Shown: piece after piece, positions 20,164 through 30,888 of the stretch | How the letters are laid out: the number at the start of each line of letters is the position of its first letter | Position numbering within the stretch: the first letter of the stretch is position 1 | DNA from: Histophilus somni | GTDB taxonomy: Bacteria > Pseudomonadota > Gammaproteobacteria > Enterobacterales > Pasteurellaceae | NCBI RefSeq assembly: GCF_014202395.1 | Contig: NZ_JACHGQ010000006.1 | Coordinates: 86,913 to 150,912, forward strand | DNA: 64,000 nucleotides | Direction: 5' to 3' | Position numbers and translations under genes: made by a program | Notes under the pieces: generated by a model | What the model saw: only the letters and a program-made list of their open reading frames with translations | The model's database searches: none | Told to the model about the DNA's origin: nothing

Positions 20164-20934
20164 ATGAATTTCACGGTTATTATTCCCGCACGTTATGCGT
20201 CCAGTCGCTTACCGGGTAAACCTTTGGCTGACATTGCTGGAAAACCAATGATCCAACACGTTTGGGAAAAAGCACAACAATCCGGTGCAACAAGAGTGGT
20301 CGTTGCAACAGATTATGAGGAAGTTGCACGAGCAGTTCGTGGTTTTGATGGAGAAGTTTGTATAACTTCCTCTCAGCATAATTCAGGTACAGAACGTTTG
20401 GCGGAAGTGATAGAAAAATTAGCTATACCTGATGATGAAATTATTGTGAATATTCAAGGTGATGAGCCTCTTGTTCCCCCTGTTATTGTGAGTCAAGTTG
20501 CACAAAATCTACAAAAATATCAAGTGAATATGGCAACTCTTGCAGTAAAAATTGAATATGTGGAAGAGTTATTTAATCCAAATGTAGTGAAAGTTTTAAC
20601 AGATAAAGATGGTTATGTTTTATATTTTTCTCGTGCAGTTATTCCATGGGATCGGGATCAGTTTGTTCAACTGGGTAAAGCAGATTTATCTCAATTGCAA
20701 TTGCACCAACATTATTTCCGTCATATTGGTATTTATGCTTATCGTGCCGGCTTTATTAAACAATATGTACAATGGCAACCCACAACATTGGAACAAATTG
20801 AAAGACTTGAACAATTGCGTGTCCTTTGGAACGGTGAAAGAATTCATGTAGAATTAGCAAAACAAGCGCCTGCCGTTGGGGTAGATACGGTAGAAGATTT
20901 AGAAAAAGTGCGGTCTATTTTATCTCATGTTTGA
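20164..20934 (+). CDS. kdsB: CMP-KDO synthetase (3-deoxy-manno-octulosonate cytidylyltransferase)
   Basis: 256 residues. The nucleotide-binding opening [30 protein letters not shown] and [13 protein letters not shown] are the family motifs. It activates KDO with CTP for addition to lipid A in the cytoplasm. It lies 14 bp after ycaR with AAGGAG, and its last 8 bp overlap uvrC. A USS sits near the stop codon (20906-20914). Confidence 0.96.
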   Translation: MNFTVIIPARYASSRLPGKPLADIAGKPMIQHVWEKAQQSGATRVVVATDYEEVARAVRGFDGEVCITSSQHNSGTERLAEVIEKLAIPDDEIIVNIQGDEPLVPPVIVSQVAQNLQKYQVNMATLAVKIEYVEELFNPNVVKVLTDKDGYVLYFSRAVIPWDRDQFVQLGKADLSQLQLHQHYFRHIGIYAYRAGFIKQYVQWQPTTLEQIERLEQLRVLWNGERIHVELAKQAPAVGVDTVEDLEKVRSILSHV

Positions 20935-22756
20935 TGCCAAAAACTTTCTTGCCAATGTAACGCACCAGCCCGGTGTATACCGAATGTTTGATGAAAAAGG
21001 GCAGGTGATTTATGTTGGTAAGGCAAAAGATTTGAAAAAGCGTTTATCCAGCTATTTTCGCACTAATTTGAACAGTAAAAAAACTTCCGCACTGGTTTCG
21101 CATATTCATTCAATAGAAACAACAATCACCGCTTCAGAAACTGAAGCATTATTGCTTGAACATAATTATATTAAAGCTTTTCAGCCCCGTTACAATGTTT
21201 TATTACGTGATGATAAATCCTATCCCTATATTCTATTAACGAAAGAACGTCATCCTAGAATTACCTCGCATCGAGGTTCAAAAAAAGTACAAGGTGAGTA
21301 TTTTGGCCCTTATCCCCATGCAGGATCGGTACGTGAAACTCTCTCTTTGTTGCAAAAATTATTTCCTATTCGGCAATGTGAAAACTCGGTATATAACAAC
21401 CGCTCTCGCCCTTGTTTGCAGTATCAAATCGGGCGTTGCAGTGGCCCTTGTATTGATGGTTTAGTATCTGATGAAGAATATCAGCAACAGGTCGATTTTG
21501 CTCGGCTATTTTTACAAGGTAAAGATCAGCAAGTGTTGGAGCATTTGATCAAAAAAATGGAACAAGCGAGTATGCAACTTAATTTTGAGCAGGCAGCTTA
21601 TTTCCGTGATCAAATTCAGGCGATTCGTGCGGTAATTGAAAAACAATTTGTTTCTAACGAACGTTTAGATGATATGGATATTATGGCAATTGCTTATCAG
21701 CTTGGTATTGCTTGTGTACAAGTTTTATTTATTCGTCAGGGAAAAGTATTAGGTAATCGCAGTTATTTTCCCAAAGTGCCGGCAAATACGGATTTAAGTG
21801 AATTAACCGAAACGTTTGTCGGACAGTTTTATTTACAGGGGCATCAAGGTCGGATTATACCAAGTACCATTATTGTTGATCATGTTTTGAATGAAAAACA
21901 TGAACTTGAGGTTTTATTAACAGAACAAGCCGGACGTAAAGTAAATATTCAAGATAATGTGAAAGGCAATAAAAGCAAATTTTTACATCTGGCTCAAATG
22001 AATGCACAAGCCGCATTAGTAACACAGCTTAAACAAGCTAATTTAATACAAGAGCGTTATCAGGCATTACAAGAACTTTTGTCTTTAACTACCATTAAAC
22101 GTATGGAATGTTTTGATATCAGTCATACTATGGGAGAGCAAACAATAGCTTCTTGCGTTGTTTTTGATACTGAAGGACCGTTGAAATCAGATTATCGTCG
22201 TTTCAACATAAGCGGAATTACTGCAGGCGATGATTATGCCGCTATGGAGCAGGCTTTGTTGAAACGTTATGATCGCCCATTAGAAAATGAGAAAATTCCA
22301 GATATTATTTTTATTGATGGGGGAAAGGGGCAATTAAACCGTGCTTTACAAGTTTTTGCACAATTAAATGTCTCTTGGGATAAAAATAAACCGCTCTTAA
22401 TTGGGGTAGCAAAAGGGGTAGATCGTAAAGCAGGTTTAGAGACGTTAATTATTAGTAAACAAAATAAGGAAGTGAATTTACTGCCTGACAGCCTTGCCCT
22501 TCATCTTATTCAACATATTCGTGATGAAAGTCATCATCATGCCATTGGCGGTCATCGTAAAAAACGTCAACAGGCTTTTACTCAAAGCGGTCTAGAAGCC
22601 ATTGAAGGTGTTGGAGCAAAACGAAGACAAGCTTTATTAAAATATTTAGGGGGCATGCAAGGTGTAAAAAATGCGACTTTAGCAGAAATTTCCTCCGTTC
22701 CGGGCATTTCTGCTGCGTTGGCGGAACGGATTTATGAAACGCTAAGAAGTGAATAA
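20927..22756 (+). CDS. uvrC: Excinuclease ABC subunit C
   Basis: 609 residues (E. coli 610). GIY-YIG nuclease domain at about 15-95 ([19 protein letters not shown]), the UVR motif near 205-240, the RNase H-like 5' incision domain ([29 protein letters not shown]), and C-terminal helix-hairpin-helix repeats ([18 protein letters not shown]). With UvrAB it makes both incisions in nucleotide excision repair. The ATG overlaps the end of kdsB, so translation is coupled to LPS genes, an odd but recurring Pasteurellaceae arrangement. No LexA box is visible near it. Confidence 0.97.
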   Translation: MFDAKNFLANVTHQPGVYRMFDEKGQVIYVGKAKDLKKRLSSYFRTNLNSKKTSALVSHIHSIETTITASETEALLLEHNYIKAFQPRYNVLLRDDKSYPYILLTKERHPRITSHRGSKKVQGEYFGPYPHAGSVRETLSLLQKLFPIRQCENSVYNNRSRPCLQYQIGRCSGPCIDGLVSDEEYQQQVDFARLFLQGKDQQVLEHLIKKMEQASMQLNFEQAAYFRDQIQAIRAVIEKQFVSNERLDDMDIMAIAYQLGIACVQVLFIRQGKVLGNRSYFPKVPANTDLSELTETFVGQFYLQGHQGRIIPSTIIVDHVLNEKHELEVLLTEQAGRKVNIQDNVKGNKSKFLHLAQMNAQAALVTQLKQANLIQERYQALQELLSLTTIKRMECFDISHTMGEQTIASCVVFDTEGPLKSDYRRFNISGITAGDDYAAMEQALLKRYDRPLENEKIPDIIFIDGGKGQLNRALQVFAQLNVSWDKNKPLLIGVAKGVDRKAGLETLIISKQNKEVNLLPDSLALHLIQHIRDESHHHAIGGHRKKRQQAFTQSGLEAIEGVGAKRRQALLKYLGGMQGVKNATLAEISSVPGISAALAERIYETLRSE

Positions 22757-22769
22757 GCAGTAACAAAGC

Positions 22770-22804
22770 AAAAGGGGAAAATATTTAATTTCCCCTTGTT
22801 TTAT
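22770..22804. terminator. Bidirectional terminator between uvrC and the TM2 gene
   Basis: AAGGGGAAA (22772-22780) pairs with TTTCCCCTT (22789-22797), flanked by A-rich and T-rich sequence on the two sides. It suits termination of both converging transcripts. Confidence 0.85.
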
Positions 22805-22821
22805 CTATAAAATCAGCAAAA

Positions 22822-23208
22822 TCAAAGAATGATGTTTCCATTATCATCTGCCGGTTTTGTTAGCCCGATAATAAATTCAATGAGTGCGATAAAACCGGGA
22901 ATGAAAGTCCAACAGAATAAAAGATATAAAATACCTAATCCCGTTTTACCGGCATAAAATTTATGAATACCCAATCCACCCAAGAAAAATGCCAGTAAGC
23001 AATAAGCAATTTTATTCACCGCTTTGGCTGTTTGAGCATAGGTATTTTTTGTTTTTAAAATAACAGGTGCTTCATCAGTACCGAATACATCGACTTCATC
23101 TCTGACATGTGGCTCAAAATCAAGAGCTGTTCTGTGTACTACTTTGATTGAACCATCAGGCATACCAATAGACACCATATTATCTTCAATTTTTATAATT
23201 TTAGCCAT
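22822..23208 (-). CDS. TM2-domain membrane protein
   Basis: 128 residues. An N-terminal soluble part of about 60 residues (MAKIIKIEDNMVSIGMPDGS, probably a small beta domain), then the TM2 domain: CLLAFFLGGLGIHKFYAGK, a Gly/Trp loop and a second helix ending IEFIIGLTKPAD. TM2 proteins are two-helix inner-membrane proteins of unknown function. It is monocistronic between uvrC and rnb. Confidence 0.85.
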   Translation of the reverse strand: MAKIIKIEDNMVSIGMPDGSIKVVHRTALDFEPHVRDEVDVFGTDEAPVILKTKNTYAQTAKAVNKIAYCLLAFFLGGLGIHKFYAGKTGLGILYLLFCWTFIPGFIALIEFIIGLTKPADDNGNIIL

Positions 23209-23332
23209 AACATTCCCTCTTAGTGTTATTAGTTTTAATTAATTAAAATTTTTAAAAGCCAAGGAAGAAAAAGCTGAATAAGAGAATTTTTTCATTGGCT
23301 TAAAAGTGCGGTTTATTGTACTCAACCTAGAA

Positions 23333-25312
23333 TTAGTTAGCAATATTTCCAATAATGCTTCTCGTTTCTTCTTTAACGTCCACAAGTTGAACATGAATTA
23401 TATCGCCAATTTTGTATGTTTTTTCTCCTTTAATATAAAGTGCGATTTCCTCAGAATTTACCTGAAGTTCTTCTCTATTGCTATGTAAGGTTGATGCCGG
23501 AATAAAGACGGAAGCACCATTTTCCAATAGAAGTACACGTAATCCGCCACGCATGACATCTTGTATTTCTGCTTGAAATATTTGTTTTTGTTCTACTTTA
23601 TCTGCTAAATAGCGACAATATAACCAATCTGCAATATCTCGCTCAACTAAACGGTTTTGACGACGAGCCTCTTGTAAACGTTGTAAGACACTATCTTGAG
23701 GGCGTTCATATTGTTGTGTTGTGAGACTCGCTTTAATTAGGCGATGATTAACTATATCCGAATATTTACGAATTGGAGATGTCCATGTGGCGTAACCTTG
23801 CAAACCTAAGCCAAAGTGCGGTGCTAATTCCGTTTTAAATTCTGCTGAGGTTAAGAAACGACGTAAACGCAATTCAAGATAATTATTTTCGCTTGCTCCA
23901 ATATCATGACGCATATTGCAGTATCCACTTAAGGTTGCTAAATTTTCTACAGAATAGCGTTGTTTCAATTCTGCTTGATTTTGTTCGTTGGTTAAATTTG
24001 ACAGCAGGAAATGATGTGCATTTTCCAAGAATTTTTTATCGAAACCACTATGAGTATTAAAAATCCCAAAACCAATTTTTTCATCCAGATATTGTGCCGC
24101 ACAAATATTCGCAATAATCATTGCTTCTTCAACAATTTGGTTTGCAATGCGACGATATTCTGTTTTAATCTCTTGTACTTTACCATTTTCTGCCAGTACA
24201 AAAGAGTAGTCCGGTTTTTCTGTAAACAGTAAAGCATGAGTTTTACGCCATTGTGATCTGGCTAAGGTAAACTCATGTAACCACGCAATTTGTTGTTGAG
24301 TAACAGGATCTTGTGGTTGCCAACAGCCTGTTTTTTGTTCTAAATAATCAGACACTTTATCATAAGCTAGTTTAGCTTTCGACATTACATAAGCAGAGAC
24401 AAAGTGCGGTGGTGCGGTAATTTCACCTTGTAAATCTGTTGTGATATAACAAACCAATGCGGCACGTTGAGCATTTTCGGAAAGAGAGCAAAGATCGTCG
24501 GATAACTCTCGAGGCAACATTGGAATATTAAATCCCGGCAAGTAATTAGTGAAACAACGTTGTCTGGCATCTTGTTCAATTTGTGAATTAACATCAATAT
24601 AAGCTGTTGGATCGGCAATCGCAACGACTAATTTCCAACCGACTTGAGCTTCATTTTCGCTAATTGGCTCAATATATAAAGCATCATCTATATCTTTTGT
24701 TGTTTCACTATCAATAGTGATGAAGTGAAGTGCGGTGAGATCTTCACGTTCTTGTTGATCCAATAGAGGGTAACTTTCTTGTCCCTGTACAGGATAACGA
24801 GATTGTTCATGATGTGCCAAAGTTACCCACCAAGGTGCAAGTTCGTCACCAGCGTGACAAATAAATTCAGAAATGTGTGCAAAGAAAAAACGATCATCAC
24901 GTAAAGGATGGTTTTTTAGCTGTGCCACAACCCAATCTCCATCTTGTAATTCTTCTTTAACGGCTTTTGTTTGTGTCGCTCCAATTGGCTGATTAATTTG
25001 GGGGTGATTGACTACAAGTTGTAATTTCTTGTCTTTATTGAACCGCACTTTGGCAATAAAGCGAGTTAGCATGGGTTCAATGAGTTCTTCCGGTTCAGCC
25101 TGTTCTTTATCGCCAATCGTTTCAATCACTGCTTTAATTTTGTCGCCATGCATAACTTTTTTCATTGCCATTGGCGGAATAAAATAACTTTTTTTATCAC
25201 ACTCAAGGAAACCGAAGGCTTTGTCAGAACTTCTTACAATACCTTCTACATGCGGTTTACTATCACGAATTTGTTGTTTGAGTTGGGAAAGTAGGGGATT
25301 ATTTTGAAACAT
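23333..25312 (-). CDS. rnb: Exoribonuclease II
   Basis: 659 residues (E. coli 644). Two cold-shock-like domains at the N-terminus (HVEGIVRSSDKAFGFLE), the RNB catalytic domain with ITIDSETTKDIDDALY holding the metal-binding aspartates, and a C-terminal S1 domain (EIQDVMRGGLRVLLLENGAS). It degrades single-stranded RNA 3' to 5'. Four or more USSs lie in it, for example around 23815, 24404, 24730 and 25043. It is preceded on the same strand by fabI, from which a hairpin separates it. Confidence 0.95.
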   Translation of the reverse strand: MFQNNPLLSQLKQQIRDSKPHVEGIVRSSDKAFGFLECDKKSYFIPPMAMKKVMHGDKIKAVIETIGDKEQAEPEELIEPMLTRFIAKVRFNKDKKLQLVVNHPQINQPIGATQTKAVKEELQDGDWVVAQLKNHPLRDDRFFFAHISEFICHAGDELAPWWVTLAHHEQSRYPVQGQESYPLLDQQEREDLTALHFITIDSETTKDIDDALYIEPISENEAQVGWKLVVAIADPTAYIDVNSQIEQDARQRCFTNYLPGFNIPMLPRELSDDLCSLSENAQRAALVCYITTDLQGEITAPPHFVSAYVMSKAKLAYDKVSDYLEQKTGCWQPQDPVTQQQIAWLHEFTLARSQWRKTHALLFTEKPDYSFVLAENGKVQEIKTEYRRIANQIVEEAMIIANICAAQYLDEKIGFGIFNTHSGFDKKFLENAHHFLLSNLTNEQNQAELKQRYSVENLATLSGYCNMRHDIGASENNYLELRLRRFLTSAEFKTELAPHFGLGLQGYATWTSPIRKYSDIVNHRLIKASLTTQQYERPQDSVLQRLQEARRQNRLVERDIADWLYCRYLADKVEQKQIFQAEIQDVMRGGLRVLLLENGASVFIPASTLHSNREELQVNSEEIALYIKGEKTYKIGDIIHVQLVDVKEETRSIIGNIAN

Positions 25313-25335
25313 ATTCTTACGCTATAAATGAAAAC

Positions 25336-25355
25336 GGATGTTCAGTTGAACATCC
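25336..25355 (-). terminator. Hairpin between fabI and rnb
   Basis: GGATGTTCA (25336-25344) and TGAACATCC (25347-25355) form a perfect 9-bp stem; on the minus strand it is followed by GTTTTCATTT. It is the likely fabI terminator. Confidence 0.8.
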
Positions 25356-25376
25356 CTAGAAAAGATTAAATGTAGA

Positions 25377-26165
25377 TTATTCTGCACCTAAGTCGCCCAT
25401 GGCAGTAATGCTAAAACCGGCATCAACATGCAATACTTCACCTGTTATACCTGAAGCCAATTCTGAGCATAAGAATGCGGCTGAATTGCCTACATCTTCA
25501 ATAGTTACGGTACGACGTAGAGGGGCTGTGTTTTCAAAAGTGGCCAGCATTTTCTTGAAGTTTTTAATGCCTGATGCCGCTAAAGTGCGGATTGGACCGG
25601 CTGAAATAGCATTGACACGAATACCGTCTTTACCTAAGTCTGCCGCCATAACACGAGTTGCCGCTTCAAGAGAGGCTTTCGCTAAACACATCACATTATA
25701 GTTTGGAATGGCACGTTCAGCACCTAAATAAGTCAACGTTAATAAGCCGGCGTTTTGATTTAACATTGGACGGGCTGCTTGTGCCATTGCAACGAAACTG
25801 TATGCACTAATATCATGTGCAATGCGATAGCCTTCACGAGTTGCCGCATTGACATAGTCGCCGTCAAGCTGATCACCCGGAGCAAAAGCAATAGCATGCA
25901 CAAAACCATCAAACTTGTCCCAATGCTGTTTTAATTGTGAAAAACATGCCTTGATGCTTTCATCTGTTGCAACATCCAAAGGTAAAACAATAGTAGAACC
26001 AAATTCTTGTGCAAATTCTTCTACACGTGCTTTTAATTTATCGTTTAAATAAGTGAACGCTAATTCAGCTCCTTCACGTTTCATTGCCGTTGCAATACCA
26101 TAAGCAATAGAACGGTTGCTCGCCAAACCAGTGATTAAAATGCGTTTACCTGCTAAAAATCCCAT
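25377..26165 (-). CDS. fabI: Enoyl-[acyl-carrier-protein] reductase (NADH), FabI type
   Basis: 262 residues, same length and numbering as E. coli FabI. Tyr146, Tyr156 and Lys163 of the catalytic set are present ([19 protein letters not shown]), as are the SDR nucleotide motif [13 protein letters not shown] and RTLAASGI. It performs the last reduction of each fatty-acid elongation cycle. Residue 93, Gly in the E. coli enzyme, is Ala here ([13 protein letters not shown]); changes at that site are known to affect triclosan and diazaborine binding in E. coli. fabB lies nearby on the other strand. Confidence 0.96.
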   Translation of the reverse strand: MGFLAGKRILITGLASNRSIAYGIATAMKREGAELAFTYLNDKLKARVEEFAQEFGSTIVLPLDVATDESIKACFSQLKQHWDKFDGFVHAIAFAPGDQLDGDYVNAATREGYRIAHDISAYSFVAMAQAARPMLNQNAGLLTLTYLGAERAIPNYNVMCLAKASLEAATRVMAADLGKDGIRVNAISAGPIRTLAASGIKNFKKMLATFENTAPLRRTVTIEDVGNSAAFLCSELASGITGEVLHVDAGFSITAMGDLGAE

Positions 26166-26255
26166 AATAAAACCCTTTATTCGGTTAGTTAAAAAGTCGG
26201 CATAGTATAAGTCAAAATGAGAGAAAAAACAAAAGACGCAAGAGTACGCTGATCT

Positions 26256-27023
26256 TTAAGCTGGATTATCAATATCTTTAAATTCAACTTCAAAACCGTA
26301 TTCTTGAGCTAGCCATTCGCCTAAGGCCTTAATACCATAACGCTCCGTTGCGTGATGACCGGCGGCAAAAAAATGAATGCCTTGTTCTCTGGCTGAATGG
26401 ATCGTTTGTTCCGATACTTCGCCGGTAATAAAAGCATCTAATCCTTTTGTTGCAGCCAAATCAATATAACCTTGCCCGCCGCCGGTACAAATACCGACAG
26501 TTCGGATTAAGTGCGGTGCATTTTCACCACAAAATAAGGGTTTACGCCCTAATGCTTTTTCAATGCGTTGAGCCAATTCTTCACCGCTTACCGTCTCAAC
26601 TAAATCACCATAAACAGGAATACTGAAACTACCATTTTCTAATGGGCGTAAATTTTCAATACCTAATAACTTCGCAAGTTGTGTATTGTTACCCAACTCT
26701 GCGTGTGTATCTAACGGTAGATGATATCCATACATATTGATGTCATTTTGCAACAAGGTTTTAATGCGTTTACCTTTCATCCCTCGGATGCAAGGATTTT
26801 CATTTTTCCAGAAATAGCCATGATGAACCAAAATTGCATCAGCTTGTTGTGCAACGGCATAATCAATTAACGCCTGGCTTGCGGTTACACCGGTAATAAT
26901 TTTTTGCACATTGGATTTTCCTTCAATTTGTAAACCGTTGGGTGCATAATCGGATATATTGGCACTATTGAGTTTTTGGTTGATAAGTTGCTCCAGTTCA
27001 AGATTATTCATATTGTTATCCAT
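26256..27023 (-). CDS. Nif3-like dinuclear metal center hexameric protein (YbgI family)
   Basis: 255 residues. ILVHHGYFWKNE, YGYHLPLDTHAELGNN, FITGEVSEQTIHSARE and FAAGHHATERYGIKAL supply the His/Asp/Glu ligands of the dinuclear metal site in the Nif3/YbgI toroid. Proteins of this family are proposed GTP cyclohydrolase-like or repair-related enzymes, but no reaction is firmly established. The start could be the ATG at 27023 or the second ATG four codons later. It lies 11 bp from mnmC on the same strand, so they are probably co-transcribed. Confidence 0.88.
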   Translation of the reverse strand: MDNNMNNLELEQLINQKLNSANISDYAPNGLQIEGKSNVQKIITGVTASQALIDYAVAQQADAILVHHGYFWKNENPCIRGMKGKRIKTLLQNDINMYGYHLPLDTHAELGNNTQLAKLLGIENLRPLENGSFSIPVYGDLVETVSGEELAQRIEKALGRKPLFCGENAPHLIRTVGICTGGGQGYIDLAATKGLDAFITGEVSEQTIHSAREQGIHFFAAGHHATERYGIKALGEWLAQEYGFEVEFKDIDNPA

Positions 27024-27034
27024 CCAATTAAATT

Positions 27035-29065
27035 TTATTTAATTTCAGTTCCTTTTAATAACTTACGTATCCAACTGCGATTTGGGCTGAGATTATGTAG
27101 AATATCTTCGCTCAAAGGGAGTGGTTCTGCATAAATCAGAGAGGCAAGGGTTTCACCTAATAAAGCGGCTGAAGTTAACCCTCTTGAGCCTAACGCACCG
27201 ATGAGATATAAATTTTTCCATTGTGCTGCATCAGGAATAGGCTGTTTACGACGACGTAAATTGAAGATGTTTCGGTAGTCTAAACATTGTTGCTCAAAAT
27301 GAGGTACATTCCCCATAATCGGCACACGATCACGCACTGAACAACGAACACCTATTCTAGCTATATTGGCTGATATATCAATATCCTGCAACCAATCCAT
27401 GTTTTTATCCGTATCGGTAGAAGCTAGATTTTGTTGAATTTTTTGCTGATTTTCCAGTTGTTCTTGATAGCTAAAATGGCGATCTTTGTTATTGCGAATA
27501 TGACTTGCACCAAGGCAATGACTCTGTTTCATTTTATCCGCCGGAGTTAAATAGCCATCGTAACAAAGTACGGATTTAAGTTTCAGTAAATTTTCACTGG
27601 TCGGAATTTGGCTGACTTGACCTCGTACGGGATAAAGAGGAAGTTTAGCTGTTTGCACAAAATCTGTAATTTGATAACCATTGGCGAGTACAACAACTTG
27701 ATGATTAAAGGTTTCATTTTGTTCATTGGTTAAAACCCATTGTAAATTTCGGTAGTCAAGTGCGGTAATTTTTTGTGAGGTTTTGATCTCTAATCCAAGT
27801 TGTTGTAAGTAAGAGAAAGTATTTTGCACAAATTGACGTGGAGCAAGCCAAGCTCCCTGCGGAATAAAACCTCCTGCACAATCTAAAGGAAGCCCTATTT
27901 TTTCACTTAACTGCTCTTTATTTAAATTCTGATACAAGCTTTTTGACCATTGATAAGAAGAAATTTTTGCCAATTTAACCGCACTTTTGTGATCGTAAGC
28001 ACAAAGTGCTACACCACAAAATTCATGTTCAAATTCTATACCTTGTTTAATTGCCCACTGCAATTGTTGTAAAGCATAGAAAAAGGCATGAACATAAAAA
28101 CGAATGTTGCGATCATCGTCATCACTTAATTGAGGATAAAAAGCACCTTGTTTGTTACCGGAGGCATTGAGGGCAAGTTGCTCATCTTCACAATAAAGAG
28201 TGATTTTTGCCCCCCTTTTTAATAGTGAAAGTGCGGTGAAAAGTGAAGCGATTCCGCCTCCGATAATTGCAATGTCTTCAGAAAGTAATGAGGCGGGCTG
28301 ACTTAAGTACCAAGGGGATTTTGCATTTTGTTGTGGAATAGCGTTTTTAATACCACATAAACATTCCCGCTTTTTGCCGTAACCTTTTCGTTTTTGTACT
28401 TCGAATCCGGCAGAAACTAATCCTTTTCTGACCGCACTTGCAGCGGTAAATGTGGAAAATGTTCCTTGTGGCTTGCTGTAATAGAACATCTGTTGATAGA
28501 GTTCATCATTCCACATTTGTGGATTTTTACTGGGTGAGAAACCATCTAAAAACCAAGCATCAATGCGATTTTGCATATAATCACCCAGTTGGGGCAAATT
28601 ATCGGCAATATCACCAAACCATAAATCCAATGTTGTTTCAGCAAAATGAAAACGCTGACAACCTTGTATCGCCTCTAAGCAATAATCGCATAATTGTTGT
28701 GATAAAGCAGAAAATTGTGGGTAAAATTGATGAATTTGTTGTAGTTGAACTTTGGGAAGAGGGTATTTCTCAAAGGAAATAAAAAATAGATGTTTAAGTG
28801 GGGAATGAGAATATTGTTGCCGAAATTGGCGAAATAAACTTGTTACGGCAAGAAAATTTAAACCTGTACCAAATCCTGTTTCTGCAATGACAAAATGTTT
28901 TTCTTGATAGACAATCCAGCGTTCCCATAAATGATTACCTTGCTGAAATACGTATTCGCTTTCTGCTAAACCGTCTTGGTTGGAAAAATAAACGTCATTA
29001 AATTGTTCTGATACCGGTGTTTTTTCTTGATTCAGGTAAATTTTGGCGGGCGTAACTGTAAACAT
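27035..29065 (-). CDS. mnmC: Bifunctional tRNA mnm5s2U34 enzyme MnmC
   Basis: 676 residues. The N-terminal methyltransferase half (to about residue 245) contains [13 protein letters not shown] and [15 protein letters not shown]. The C-terminal FAD-dependent oxidoreductase half begins [19 protein letters not shown] and ends with the [12 protein letters not shown] motif. The two halves remove the carboxymethyl group from cmnm5(s2)U34 and then methylate nm5 to mnm5 in tRNA wobble positions. It is divergent from fabB, as in E. coli. Several USSs lie within it (about 27760, 27979, 28231, 28431). Confidence 0.96.
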   Translation of the reverse strand: MFTVTPAKIYLNQEKTPVSEQFNDVYFSNQDGLAESEYVFQQGNHLWERWIVYQEKHFVIAETGFGTGLNFLAVTSLFRQFRQQYSHSPLKHLFFISFEKYPLPKVQLQQIHQFYPQFSALSQQLCDYCLEAIQGCQRFHFAETTLDLWFGDIADNLPQLGDYMQNRIDAWFLDGFSPSKNPQMWNDELYQQMFYYSKPQGTFSTFTAASAVRKGLVSAGFEVQKRKGYGKKRECLCGIKNAIPQQNAKSPWYLSQPASLLSEDIAIIGGGIASLFTALSLLKRGAKITLYCEDEQLALNASGNKQGAFYPQLSDDDDRNIRFYVHAFFYALQQLQWAIKQGIEFEHEFCGVALCAYDHKSAVKLAKISSYQWSKSLYQNLNKEQLSEKIGLPLDCAGGFIPQGAWLAPRQFVQNTFSYLQQLGLEIKTSQKITALDYRNLQWVLTNEQNETFNHQVVVLANGYQITDFVQTAKLPLYPVRGQVSQIPTSENLLKLKSVLCYDGYLTPADKMKQSHCLGASHIRNNKDRHFSYQEQLENQQKIQQNLASTDTDKNMDWLQDIDISANIARIGVRCSVRDRVPIMGNVPHFEQQCLDYRNIFNLRRRKQPIPDAAQWKNLYLIGALGSRGLTSAALLGETLASLIYAEPLPLSEDILHNLSPNRSWIRKLLKGTEIK

Positions 29066-29100
29066 AATATAGCTAATTTTTTTGTTGCATTCATGATTTT

Positions 29101-29140
29101 TGCTATAATAGCGAAAATTTTTTCACTGGTCGAACATTCG
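29101..29140 (+). promoter_or_regulatory. fabB promoter (extended -10) with a weak FadR-like half site
   Basis: TGCTATAAT (29101-29109) is an ideal extended -10 element. Just downstream, CTGGTCGAAC (29126-29135) resembles half of a FadR box but its second half is poor. The promoter call is good; control by FadR is only a guess. Confidence 0.6.
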
Positions 29141-29219
29141 AAGAAAGACTTGAAATATTTTCATTTTATAGTAAGTTGGCGACCGATTATTTTATTCTTT
29201 AACGTAAAGGAATGTTTCT

Positions 29220-30440
29220 ATGAGAAGAGCCGTGGTTACAGGTTTTGGTATTATTTCTAGTATTGGTAATAATAAACAAGAAGTGTTAGAAGCTTTAAAA
29301 AAAGGGAAATCAGGTATTGAAGTGATGCCGGATTTTGTCAAGATGGGCATGCGTAGTCATATAGCGGGAACAATTAAATTAAACCCTGCTGAATTAATTG
29401 AACGCAAAATTTTCCGTTTTATGGGAGATGCTGCTGCTTATGCTTATCTCTCAATGAAAGAGGCCATCGAAGATGCTGGATTGACGGAAGATCAAGTTTC
29501 CAATGATCGTACCGGACTTGTCATCGGAGCGGGAACAGGATCCGGTCATAACCAAATGGTTGCTTGTGATGCTGTAAGGGGTCCAAGAGGCGTTAAAGCT
29601 ATTGGACCTTATGCAGTAACTAAAACGATGGCATCTAGTGTATCGGCTTGCTTAGCAACGCCTTATAAAATCCGTGGCGTGAATTATTCGATTAGTTCTG
29701 CTTGTGCTACTTCTGCACATTGTATTGGACATGCCGTAGAATTAATTCAATTAGGTAAGCAGGATGTGGTTTTTGCCGGTGGAGCGGAAGAGTTATCTTG
29801 GGAATGTGCAACTGAATTTGATGCAATGGGAGCGGTTTCAACTAAATACAATGAAACGCCTGAGAAAGCTTCACGTGCTTATGACGCTCATCGTGACGGA
29901 TTTGTGATTGCCGGTGGCGGTGCGGTAGTCGTTGTTGAAGAATTAGAACATGCTTTAGCTCGTGGAGCTAAAATTTATGCGGAAATCGTTGGCTATGGTG
30001 CTACATCTGATGGATACGATATGGTTGCACCGAGTGGTGAAGGTGCGGAGCGTTGTATGAAGCAAGCACTGGCAACAGTATATACGCCAATTGATTATAT
30101 TAACGTGCATGGTACTTCTACACCTGTAGGTGATGTAAAAGAGTTAGGTGCCATTCGCAACGTATTTGCTGATCAAAAACCTGCCATTTCTTCTACGAAG
30201 TCAATGACGGGGCATTCACTAGGTGCGGCAGGTGCTCATGAAGCGATTTATAGCTTATTGATGTTAGAACATGATTTTATTGCACCCAGCATTAATATTG
30301 AAACTTTAGATGAACAGGCGGTCGGTATGAATATTGTGACTGAAACAAAAGAGAATGCGGGACTCGAAACCGTGATGTCGAATAGTTTTGGTTTTGGTGG
30401 AACCAATGCCTGCTTGGTTTTCAAGCGTTATAAAAAATAG
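29220..30440 (+). CDS. fabB: Beta-ketoacyl-[acyl-carrier-protein] synthase I
   Basis: 406 residues (E. coli 406). Active-site Cys162 in [16 protein letters not shown], then the two histidines in [11 protein letters not shown] and [13 protein letters not shown], with [14 protein letters not shown] at the end. It condenses acyl-ACP with malonyl-ACP and is essential for making unsaturated fatty acids. AAAGGA lies before the ATG. It is followed by a strong hairpin at 30535. Confidence 0.97.
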   Translation: MRRAVVTGFGIISSIGNNKQEVLEALKKGKSGIEVMPDFVKMGMRSHIAGTIKLNPAELIERKIFRFMGDAAAYAYLSMKEAIEDAGLTEDQVSNDRTGLVIGAGTGSGHNQMVACDAVRGPRGVKAIGPYAVTKTMASSVSACLATPYKIRGVNYSISSACATSAHCIGHAVELIQLGKQDVVFAGGAEELSWECATEFDAMGAVSTKYNETPEKASRAYDAHRDGFVIAGGGAVVVVEELEHALARGAKIYAEIVGYGATSDGYDMVAPSGEGAERCMKQALATVYTPIDYINVHGTSTPVGDVKELGAIRNVFADQKPAISSTKSMTGHSLGAAGAHEAIYSLLMLEHDFIAPSINIETLDEQAVGMNIVTETKENAGLETVMSNSFGFGGTNACLVFKRYKK

Positions 30441-30534
30441 AGATAATTCTTTTATAGTGATCTATCTAATGATTTAGACAGATACTGTTCTTTTAGACCT
30501 TATTTTAAAGAACTATTTTAGATATTGAAGTGAG

Positions 30535-30583
30535 CTGCCTCTAAAAGTTGGACGGAATAACCAACTGATTAGAGGCAGATTTT
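30535..30583 (+). terminator. Long hairpin with T-run after fabB
   Basis: CTGCCTCTAA (30535-30544) pairs with TTAGAGGCAG (30569-30578), and inside it AGTTGG (30546-30551) pairs with CCAACT (30561-30566); ATTTTT follows. It is a good fabB terminator. Confidence 0.8.
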
Positions 30584-30888
30584 TATGATTAAATGCAAAA
30601 CAACAAACTACTGAGTAGTCTTTTTATATTTTTAGAATTTGTTTTATATTAAAATTCTCTCTTTATCTTTAAATAAAAATTTAATAAATATCAAGTTTAA
30701 TGAATATAATTTTTAATAATTGTTATTTTGATAAATTTAATTTAATGATATTATCTTAATGCTTTAATATGGAAGGTTAAATCCTGAAAAGCAAAGTACT
30801 GAATACGATGTTGCTATTAAGCGAACTTTTATACGCATGAAACAGGTCGTGGCGTCTTTTGATTTTTTATTTTATTGATGTGGTTATT
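30584..30888 (+). other. 305-bp leader region before amt with two further hairpins
   Basis: No open frame is convincing. ACTAC (30607-30611) and GTAGT (30615-30619) form a small stem followed by CTTTTTAT. The stretch 30640-30770 is very AT-rich. A third hairpin with a T-rich tail occurs at 30833-30868, directly upstream of the amt start, and could be an attenuator. Confidence 0.5.
30833..30868 (+). terminator. Possible attenuator hairpin in the amt leader
   Basis: ACGCATG (30833-30839) pairs with CGTGGCGT (30848-30855) with one bulged G and one wobble pair; CTTTTGATTTTTTA follows. It lies 33 bp before the amt ATG, so if active it would stop leader transcription before the gene. Confidence 0.4.

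Noticed and set aside
29124..29140. FadR operator at fabB
   Set aside because: Only one half resembles the box and it lies downstream of the likely start of transcription, so it is mentioned only as a weak half site.
30535..30578. Insertion-sequence end (AGTTGGAC-like) after fabB
   Set aside because: The two arms pair as a terminator stem and no transposase fragment or target duplication is present.
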